Source of the DNA: RH-AL1 sp965277735 | GTDB lineage: Bacteria > Pseudomonadota > Alphaproteobacteria > Rhizobiales > Beijerinckiaceae | DNA length: 64,000 bases | Assembly (NCBI GenBank): GCA_965277735.1 | Contig: CBDIDO010000003.1 | Span: 186,001 to 250,000 of the forward strand | Direction: 5' to 3' | Part shown: in pieces, positions 8,064 through 16,481 of the stretch | Layout: each line of letters opens with the position of its first letter | Numbering within the stretch: position 1 is the stretch's first letter | Program-made: the position numbers and the translations under genes | The notes under the pieces: model-generated | Database searches by the model: none | What the model saw: the letters and a program-made list of their open reading frames with translations, nothing else | Told to the model about the DNA's origin: nothing

Positions 8064-8723
8064 TCAGTTGACGCTCCGCTCGTTGCCGGAGAGACCGGCG
8101 ACGGCGCGGCTCGCCGCCGGCAGGATGGACACCCACACGTTCGGGTCGGCCTGCGACTGGCGTTTGACGTAGGTGTAGCCGGTCGCATCCCAGGTGCGGA
8201 TCTCGCCGACCATATTGTCGAGGACGAAGTCGCCGTGGTCGGTCTTGACTGTCAGGATGGTGTGGCCGTTGCCCTCGAGATCACGGACGATCGTCATCAG
8301 CAGCGCCTGGCGCGGGAAGCCGATGTCCATGAGCAGCTTGCGCTTCCACAAAGCGTAGATCTTGCAGTCGCCCTTGCCGTCGGAAGGGTAATCCCAATGA
8401 TCGAGCGTCGTGCCCCAATGGTCGAGGTTCGACACGGGGACGATCTCGGCGTTCACCTTGGCGTTGATCGCCTGGAGGATCTGAGCCGTCTTCTCGGTGA
8501 GGCGCAGATCGACCGGGTCGAGCACGTCGACCCGGCACTCCTGCGGCTGGCGACCGCAGAGGTCGGCCCAGCCGTAGGGAACGCGGGCCGTCTCGCCGAC
8601 CGGCGCCCAGGTCGCCTGCGTGTCGGCGAGCCGAAGCTCCTGCGCATCGGCGTTGCGAGCGGCGAGGAGCCCGAGGATCAGGCTGGCCGCGATGACGATG
8701 GTCTTGAAAACACCGGTACGCAC
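8064..8723 (-). CDS. LapG-like periplasmic cysteine protease (BTLCP), copy 3
   Basis: 219 residues with signal peptide and the triad Cys120, His154, Asp169 in the same motifs as copy 2. The N-terminus (MRTGVFKT) parallels MRTGVIKT of copy 2, so the GTG start at 8723 is well supported by comparison. Differences from copy 2 cluster in the signal peptide and the C-terminal tail. All three copies are on the minus strand but separated by 100-400 bases, so each probably has its own promoter rather than forming an operon. Confidence 0.85.
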   Translation of the reverse strand: MRTGVFKTIVIAASLILGLLAARNADAQELRLADTQATWAPVGETARVPYGWADLCGRQPQECRVDVLDPVDLRLTEKTAQILQAINAKVNAEIVPVSNLDHWGTTLDHWDYPSDGKGDCKIYALWKRKLLMDIGFPRQALLMTIVRDLEGNGHTILTVKTDHGDFVLDNMVGEIRTWDATGYTYVKRQSQADPNVWVSILPAASRAVAGLSGNERSVN

Positions 8724-8731
8724 TGGAGGTA

Positions 8732-8749
8732 GCCCCGTTTCGATGGGGC
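8732..8749 (-). promoter_or_regulatory. Conserved 5'-leader hairpin of LapG-like copy 3
   Basis: GCCCC-ATCGAAAC-GGGGC on the transcript, ending eight bases before the GTG start; counterpart of the hairpin at 7666-7683. The bases between stem and start (CTACCTCCA) are not a Shine-Dalgarno sequence. Confidence 0.45.
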
Positions 8750-8996
8750 AAGAGTGCCGTCCGGCGCGTCAGTGGCGGCGCAAGAAAATCGCTCGAATTC
8801 TCGCGTTTCGGATTAACCAAGCCAGGAGGGGCAAATCCGATCTAACTCACTGATTTGTTTCGAGTTAACATTGGTTAACGACGGCCCGGACGCGGCTTAA
8901 CGAGTTAACGGCGCCACTTGCGCGTCACATTTATTGCCGCGATGCGATTCTAGCGTGAACGTCAGGTGAATGCGATCACAGAAAGGGCTCAAGTCT

Positions 8997-9569
8997 CTAG
9001 GAATGCTCGCGAATCTTGCCGCAGGCGAGGGTCTCGGGATGGCAATTTCCCTTGCCGTCCCGCTGCGCGACGCAGATCGAGGCGTGCGAGAGATCGTAAC
9101 CCGATCGCTTCGCGCCGATGACCGCCTTGATGCAGAGCGACGGCACGGCCGGGTCGATGTCGAACGTGTCCTGCAGCGCGACCGCATAGGCGTCGCGCGG
9201 CGCATCCCAGAACCGGGTCGCCGACGTCTCGGTGCTGCCCTCGCGACTCGCGTGGCGTGCGACCACCGTCGCCTTGCCCTGGTCGGTGGCGGGCGGGAAG
9301 TCCAGCGACAGCGAATAGGAGTACGAGATGCCGGCGACGCGATAGCCGAAGTCGACGGCGAGCTTGTCGGCGGATTGGTTCTCGAGCACCGGGCTCGTCG
9401 GCGGGTTCGCGGGGGCGAAGCTGGCGGCACCGGGCATTGAGGTCAGCAGCGCAAACCCCTCGGGCGTGCGACCCTGTGACAGCATCAAGGCGCGGTAGCC
9501 GTGGAGGCCGACGCAGAGGACCACGACGAGCGCGCCGAGACCGACGGCGAGCTTCAGGGCGCGGGTCAT
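8997..9569 (-). CDS. Hypothetical membrane-anchored protein
   Basis: 190 residues from ATG 9569 (an upstream ATG at 9605 adds 12 polar residues). One N-terminal membrane segment (about residues 6-26) is followed by a soluble part with SYSYSLSLDFPPATDQGKATVVA and a Cys-containing C-terminus (three Cys: IKAVIG region, ICVAQRDG, GNCHPETLACG). I do not recognise the family. It sits upstream of the three LapG-like genes on the same strand and divergent from the AmpG-type permease. The topology suggests a periplasmic domain tethered to the inner membrane. Confidence 0.65.
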   Translation of the reverse strand: MTRALKLAVGLGALVVVLCVGLHGYRALMLSQGRTPEGFALLTSMPGAASFAPANPPTSPVLENQSADKLAVDFGYRVAGISYSYSLSLDFPPATDQGKATVVARHASREGSTETSATRFWDAPRDAYAVALQDTFDIDPAVPSLCIKAVIGAKRSGYDLSHASICVAQRDGKGNCHPETLACGKIREHS

Positions 9570-9658
9570 GTGGTGGTTCCTCTGTCTCGGGCGCGCCCTG
9601 TGCATGCGGGCGGCGCTGCTTGGCGAAGCGCTGTGACGAAGTCGTGGCGGCGTGCGAT

Positions 9659-10975
9659 ATGAAAGCCAAGATGAGTCGTCCGAGCCTCAAGGCCATCCTC
9701 ACCGACAGGACGCTCGCCCTGATGCTGGCGCTGGGCTTCTCGTCCGGCCTGCCGTTCCTGCTCGTGCTCGGCACGCAAGGCCTCCGTCTCGCCGAGGCCA
9801 AGGTGCCGGTCGAGACGATCGGGCTCGTCAGCTGGGTCGGGCTTTGGTACTCGCTGAAATACCTCTGGGCGCCGTTCATCGACGAGCTCGATCCGCCCTT
9901 CCTCGCGCGCCGGCTCGGGCGGCGGCGCGGATGGCTTCTGATCTCGCAGATCGCCATCACGCTCGGGCTCGTCGGGCTCGCCTACGGCCAGCCGGGGCCC
10001 GGCTCGCTCGCTTGGATCGTCGTCTGCTCGGTCTTCACGGCCTTTGCTGCCGCCTCGCAGGACATCGTCATCGACGGCTGGCGCATCGATGTCGCGCCGA
10101 TCGAGAAGCAGGGCATCATGGCGGCGACCGGTAATCTCGGCTTCCGGCTGGCGTTCCTGTGCACCGGCGCGGGGGCGCTCTACCTCGCGCAATATGCCGG
10201 ATGGACGCGCGCCTATCTCACGATGGCCTGCCTCATGCCGATCGGCATTATCGCCGGCGTGCTGTCGCCGCGCCTGCCGGAGCGGGACGGAAGCGCGCCT
10301 CGGCCTTCGTGGGCCGAGAGCTTCATCGATCCGATCGCCGATCTCTACCGGCGCTACGGCAAGCTGCTGTTCGCGATGCTCGCGCTCGTCGCGCTCTACC
10401 GGCTGTCCGATTACCTGAGCGGCGTCATGGCCAACCCGCTCTATGTGAAGCTCGCCTTCTCCAAGGCCGACATCGCGACGATGTCGAAGGTCTACGGCAT
10501 CTGGATCGGGATCGCCGGCGCGTTCGCCGGCGGGTTCACGATCACGCGGATCGGCCTTATGCCGGCGCTGCTGATCGGCGGCTTCTCGGCCGCGGCCTCG
10601 CATCTCTGCCTGGCGCTGCTCGCCGCCTCCGGCAAAAGCCTGGCGCTGCTCGCACTCGCCGTCAGCGTCGAGAATTTTGCCGGCAATTTCGCCGGCGCGG
10701 CGCTGACCGCCTACATGTCGTCGCTGACCTCGCCGATGTATGCGGCGAGCCAATACGCGCTGCTCTCGTCGCTTTACGCGCTGCTTGGTAAAAGCCTCGG
10801 AGGCCTATCGGGCTACGCCGTGAAGGCGCTGGGCTTTCCCACCTTCTTCGCGGTGACCTCGACCCTCGCGATCCCGGTGACGGCGTTGTGCCTCTTCGTC
10901 TGGGCGCGTCAGCGCGGCGCAGGGACGGAGGCTGGGCGGCTCACGACGGCGGACGAGGAGGTCTCGGCGGTCTGA
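9659..10975 (+). CDS. AmpG-type MFS permease
   Basis: 438-residue major-facilitator transporter with about twelve hydrophobic helices. The opening RTLALMLALGFSSGLPFLLVLGTQGLRLAE, the ISWVGLWYSLKYLWAPFIDE-like second helix pair and ASQDIVIDGWRID are the typical AmpG signatures. AmpG imports anhydromuropeptides for cell-wall recycling. The open frame begins much earlier (9257), but ATG 9659 or 9671 begins the conserved part. Several AmpG paralogues often exist in one genome, so the exact substrate is uncertain. The 3' end overlaps the convergent small membrane gene by about 67 bases. Confidence 0.85.
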   Translation: MKAKMSRPSLKAILTDRTLALMLALGFSSGLPFLLVLGTQGLRLAEAKVPVETIGLVSWVGLWYSLKYLWAPFIDELDPPFLARRLGRRRGWLLISQIAITLGLVGLAYGQPGPGSLAWIVVCSVFTAFAAASQDIVIDGWRIDVAPIEKQGIMAATGNLGFRLAFLCTGAGALYLAQYAGWTRAYLTMACLMPIGIIAGVLSPRLPERDGSAPRPSWAESFIDPIADLYRRYGKLLFAMLALVALYRLSDYLSGVMANPLYVKLAFSKADIATMSKVYGIWIGIAGAFAGGFTITRIGLMPALLIGGFSAAASHLCLALLAASGKSLALLALAVSVENFAGNFAGAALTAYMSSLTSPMYAASQYALLSSLYALLGKSLGGLSGYAVKALGFPTFFAVTSTLAIPVTALCLFVWARQRGAGTEAGRLTTADEEVSAV

Positions 10976-11202
10976 AGCGCGCGGGCGCCGATCGTCGCGA
11001 GGAGCCCGATCGTCCAGCACGTCGGGCAGCCGCGCATCAGGGCGATCGCGCCCGCCAGCGTGGCGGCTGAGCCGGCGATGCGCGCGCCACCTCCGCCGTG
11101 GAAAAGCAGGTAGGTGTGGACGAGCAGCACTGCCGCGCCGGTGCCCCGCGCGAGGTGCTCGGCGATGGTGGGGCTGGCGAAGGGGCAAGCGCGTTGGTTC
11201 AT
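10909..11202 (-). CDS. Small membrane protein with GCPTCWTIGL motif
   Basis: 97 residues from ATG 11202 (a second ATG at 11220 is possible). Two hydrophobic stretches flank the sequence MRGCPTCWTIGLLATIG; a similar Cys-x-x-Cys membrane motif occurs in short uncharacterised proteins of alphaproteobacteria. The N-terminus carries a further Cys (RACPFA). The last 22 codons overlap the AmpG-type gene on the other strand, so the true C-terminus may be less constrained. Function unknown; a redox or metal role for the CxxC is possible but not shown. Confidence 0.6.
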   Translation of the reverse strand: MNQRACPFASPTIAEHLARGTGAAVLLVHTYLLFHGGGGARIAGSAATLAGAIALMRGCPTCWTIGLLATIGARALQTAETSSSAVVSRPASVPAPR

Positions 11203-11243
11203 GGGATGGATACGCGGCATCCCACGCGAAGGTTTCCAGAAGG

Positions 11244-12212
11244 TCAGGAGCGCGGCGGATCGAGGGTCAGCACCGTGCGCCTCATGTCGCCGTTCTGCGC
11301 CCACGCCTGTGCGACCTCGGCGAGCGGGACTGGGTTCGTCGCGATCTTGAAGCCCGCTTGCACGGTCGCGTTCAGAAGGTCGCCCGTCGCGGCGACGATG
11401 CAATCGAGCGGGATGCTGCCGATACCGCTGCCCATCAACTCGATCGCGGACGAGCGCAGGACGGCGCTCGGCAGGGCGATGCTCGGGCCGCTCATGGCGC
11501 CGATCTGGACGAAGCGGATCGGCACCGCGTCTTCTCCGACCTTCGCGGCGGCGGCGAGCAGCCGCTCCGCGCTCGGCCCCCACAGATAGTCGAGCACGAC
11601 GTCGATGCGCGTGGCGAACTGGTTTTCGAATGCCGCGTCGAGGGCCTGTGTATCCGCGCTGAGAGGAATCGTCACATCAGCGCCGAGCGCGCTCAGCGAT
11701 TGCAGGGTTTCGGCATTGCGGCCCGTCGCGATGACCTTCTCCGCACCGAGGTGCTTGGCGATCTGCACCGCCAGCCGGCCGGCTACGCCCGTGGCACCGT
11801 TAATGAGCACGGTCTCTCCTGGCTGGAGCCGCGCGCGGTAGGTGAGAGCGGCAAGCGACGACATGCCGGGGTTGGCGATGGCCGCGGCGGTGATGTCGTC
11901 GAGGTCCGCTGGAAGCGGCAAGCATCGAGTGGACGGCACGATCGTGCGCTCGGCAATGCTGCCGTTCGGCGCGTTGGGAAGAACGAAATAGACCCGCGTG
12001 CCATCCTCGAGCCGACCGACGCCGTCGATGCCGACGACAAAGGGAAAGCGGCTGGACGAACTGTAGTGGGCGCCGGAGGCGCGACTGCGGACGACCGGGC
12101 TTAGGGCCGAAGCCGTCACCGTGATCTTGGCGCAGCCCTCCACGGGCGTGGGCTTGGCGAACTCTCCGTAGATTGGCGCCTGGCCGGCGCCTCGAACGAT
12201 GGCAGCTTTCAT
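11244..12212 (-). CDS. Zinc-type alcohol dehydrogenase / quinone oxidoreductase family protein
   Basis: 322-residue medium-chain dehydrogenase/reductase. N-terminal GroES-like domain, then the NAD(P)-binding fold with GATGVAGRLAVQIAKHLGAEKVIATGRN (about residues 140-167). The catalytic-zinc Cys/His pattern is absent, which places it nearer the quinone oxidoreductase/enoyl reductase branch. Substrate unknown. ATG 12212 is chosen over the longer frame because MKAAIVRG is the normal start of the family. It is divergently transcribed from a MarR regulator 53 bases away, with an excellent palindrome between them, so it is probably the repressor's target. Confidence 0.83.
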   Translation of the reverse strand: MKAAIVRGAGQAPIYGEFAKPTPVEGCAKITVTASALSPVVRSRASGAHYSSSSRFPFVVGIDGVGRLEDGTRVYFVLPNAPNGSIAERTIVPSTRCLPLPADLDDITAAAIANPGMSSLAALTYRARLQPGETVLINGATGVAGRLAVQIAKHLGAEKVIATGRNAETLQSLSALGADVTIPLSADTQALDAAFENQFATRIDVVLDYLWGPSAERLLAAAAKVGEDAVPIRFVQIGAMSGPSIALPSAVLRSSAIELMGSGIGSIPLDCIVAATGDLLNATVQAGFKIATNPVPLAEVAQAWAQNGDMRRTVLTLDPPRS

Positions 12213-12231
12213 GGCGAGGACCTTTCGGCTA

Positions 12232-12252
12232 TTATGTGCATAACGCACATAA
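12232..12252. promoter_or_regulatory. MarR-type palindromic operator
   Basis: TTATGTGC-ATAAC-GCACATAA is a perfect inverted repeat with 8-bp arms and a 5-bp spacer, centred between the divergent oxidoreductase (start 12212) and MarR (start 12266) genes. A weaker second copy (TATGTGT-N5-GCAC on the minus strand) lies at 12281-12300 inside the first codons of the MarR gene. This is the layout expected for autorepression plus control of the neighbour. Confidence 0.7.
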
Positions 12253-12265
12253 AGAGACCGGCTGC

Positions 12266-12754
12266 ATGTCGTCAAGAGGTAAAGTGCAAAATACACATAT
12301 CAGCCAGCAGCTGCGCCGGCTCCACGCGTCGATCCTCGACATCGTCACGGTGATGAACCGGCCGCAGCGCGACGAGGTTCTGATCAAGGAGGCGGGCATC
12401 CCGCTCGACCGCGCGCTGTTCCCATTGCTCGTCGGCATCGAGCGGTTCGGGCCGATCGGCGTGGTCGAGATCGCCGAGCGCGTCGGGCGCGACTACACGA
12501 CGGTGAGCCGCCAGGTCGCCAAGCTCGAGAGCCTCGGTCTGGTGGAGCGCCGCGCGAGCCCTGCCGACCGCCGGGTGCGCGAGGCCGCCATCTCGCCGAA
12601 GGGCAAGGCGATGACCGAGCTGGTCGACGCCGCTCGCGACAGGATCGGCCGCGCCGTCTTCGCGACCTGGGACGCGCACGAGATGGACGAGCTGGTCAGG
12701 CTCGTCCGCAAGCTCGCCGACGCCATGCTGGAGGAGCCGCCGGCGGGCGCGTAG
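12266..12754 (+). CDS. MarR family transcriptional regulator
   Basis: 162-residue winged-helix regulator. The DNA-recognition part is visible as GVVEIAERVGRDYTTVSRQVAKLESLGLVERRASPADRRVREAAISPKG (split here as the HTH about 70-95 and the wing about 95-115). ATG 12266 is preferred because the upstream extension would run through the operator. It probably represses the divergent oxidoreductase gene and itself through the palindrome at 12232-12252. No conserved redox Cys of the OhrR type is present, so the ligand is likely a small phenolic or lipophilic compound, by family analogy only. Confidence 0.83.
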   Translation: MSSRGKVQNTHISQQLRRLHASILDIVTVMNRPQRDEVLIKEAGIPLDRALFPLLVGIERFGPIGVVEIAERVGRDYTTVSRQVAKLESLGLVERRASPADRRVREAAISPKGKAMTELVDAARDRIGRAVFATWDAHEMDELVRLVRKLADAMLEEPPAGA

Positions 12755-12771
12755 GCGTCAGCCGACGCTGC

Positions 12772-13281
12772 TCAGCCGGCCGGCTCGATCAACGCCAGCA
12801 CGCGCATCGCCCCCATCGAGCGCGCGAGGTCGGCAGCCGACACGCCGCCGCCGTCCTTGCGCGCGGAGTCGGCGCCGCCGGCGAGCAGCGCCTCGACGAT
12901 GTCGATCTTGTCGAACATGGCTGCGGTCATCAGCGGCGTGCGGTCGCTGCCGGTCGGCCCGTCGACGGCGGCGCCGTGGGCGAGCAGCAGCGCGACGATC
13001 GCCGTCTCTCCCTTGAAGCAGACGCCCATCAGCGGCGTCTGTCCCTTGTCGTTGACGAGATCGGGGTCGGCGCCGCGCTGGAGAAGCAGCTCTGCGACCG
13101 GGGCGTTGCCGTTGTACGCCGCGAGCATGAGAAGGCTGTCGCCCTTGTCGTTCCGCATGTTCGGCAACAGGCCGTGATCGAGAAGGGAGGCCATCTCCGC
13201 CGCGTCGCCATGCCGCGCGAGGTCAAAGACGCGGGCGGCGAAGGCGAGGGTCTCCTCGTCGAGATGCGGTGTTTCGGACAT
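12772..13281 (-). CDS. Ankyrin repeat protein
   Basis: 169 residues made almost wholly of ankyrin repeats: MRNDKGDSLLMLAAYNGN, LVNDKGQTPLMGVCFKGE and TGSDRTPLMTAAMFDKID each match the TPLxxAAxxG consensus, each followed by the AxLLLxxGAD helix. No signal peptide or catalytic domain is seen, so it is probably a cytoplasmic protein-protein adaptor. ATG 13281 gives MSETPHLDEETLAFA, a sensible capping N-terminus; the longer frame adds no conserved sequence. It converges on the MarR gene and is divergent from glgX. Confidence 0.82.
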   Translation of the reverse strand: MSETPHLDEETLAFAARVFDLARHGDAAEMASLLDHGLLPNMRNDKGDSLLMLAAYNGNAPVAELLLQRGADPDLVNDKGQTPLMGVCFKGETAIVALLLAHGAAVDGPTGSDRTPLMTAAMFDKIDIVEALLAGGADSARKDGGGVSAADLARSMGAMRVLALIEPAG

Positions 13282-13409
13282 CGGGTCTCTCGGCATGCTG
13301 GCGCAGATGGGGTGAGGTCGCGACGCCGTCCAGCGGCTCGCGCCGCGACACCCTGGAACGATGCTCGCAAGACCCGTGTTTGCCGGCTTCAACGGGGGCG
13401 ACCGACGCT

Positions 13410-15584
<2,175 letters not shown>

Positions 15585-15610
15585 GGGCTTCCGCGATCTA
15601 AAGGTAACCA

Positions 15611-16397
15611 ATGCGTGCCGCGATGATCGAGTTCGTCACCTTCTGAATCGTGTTTCCGGTCGGCCTCGTTGTCGGCTCGATCATCCACGAGTGCGGCCAT
15701 TGGGCGGCAGCCGTGGTGCTGCGGGCAGAACCCAGACTCGTATGCCTGGGGTACGGCAGGCAACTCCTGCAAGTGCGGGCGCTCGGGGTCCATCTCGTGC
15801 TGCGCGCCTGCCCGTTGGGCGGTCACGTGTTGCTGGTGCCCATGGGGCGGGAGAGGCGCAACGCCTATGCGGCGATCATCGCGGCCGGGGCGGCCACCGA
15901 CCTCGTCGCATTGCTCGCAACGCTGCTCGCGTGCTGGGCGTGGGGCGGCAAAGGCACCATCGCGCCCACCGCCTTTCTGGCGTTCGCCGGCGCGCAGGCA
16001 GTCAGCCTCGCGAACACGCTGATGGGCGACCCGACCGAGGGACACCCCGATCGCAGCGACAGGACAAAGCTGATCGCCTGGGCGACGGGGCGCGACGATG
16101 ATGCTCGGAAGGCCTACGCCCCGCTCGTCGCTCGCTACACGCCGGAGCGCAGGCCAGCCAGGGCCCGAGACTTCGCCGAGGTCCTCTTCCACACGCTGCG
16201 TCCCGATCAGGACGAGCCATGGGGGCGCCAGCAGGCGATGGACGGCATTCGGGCCGTATTGGCACGCGGCCGGCTGAACAAGATCGAGCACATCGCCACG
16301 CAAAAAGCGGCTGATGGTCTACCTGCAGAAGGAGCTGGACTACCTGGCGAGCCTGGAGCCCTTGGAGGCGGAAAGCGCCGAAGCGCCGTCTGGTTGA
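15611..16397 (+). pseudogene. M50-like (site-2-protease-type) metallopeptidase, broken
   Basis: From ATG 15611 the frame reads 11 residues, hits TGA at 15644, then continues in the same frame with a hydrophobic helix leading to HECGHW, the HExxH zinc motif of membrane metallopeptidases. A second hydrophobic pair (RALGVHLVLRACPLGGHVLLVPM, AAIIAAGAATDLVALLATLLACW) follows, as in M50 proteins. Near the A5 run at about 16301 the frame is lost; the plausible end (LMVYLQKELDYLASLEPLEAE, stop at 16395) is in the +1 frame. Thus one in-frame stop (consistent with TGG to TGA) and one frameshift. A shortened product from GTG 15650 is conceivable but would run on into leuS. Confidence 0.65.
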
Positions 16398-16481
16398 TCC
16401 ATACCCTCGGCGTTGCCCGGGCGCGAAAACCATGCTGTGTGCCGGCTCCCCTTTCCACGCCGGACGCGATATCAGGCCAGC

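Noticed and set aside
15644..15646. TGA as a selenocysteine codon
   Set aside because: It falls in a hydrophobic helix with no redox context and no visible bacterial SECIS hairpin after it; a TGG to TGA change is simpler.
16298..16308. Programmed frameshift at CAAAAAG
   Set aside because: The shift needed is +1, while A-rich slippery sites of the dnaX type give -1, and no stimulatory structure or Shine-Dalgarno was evident.
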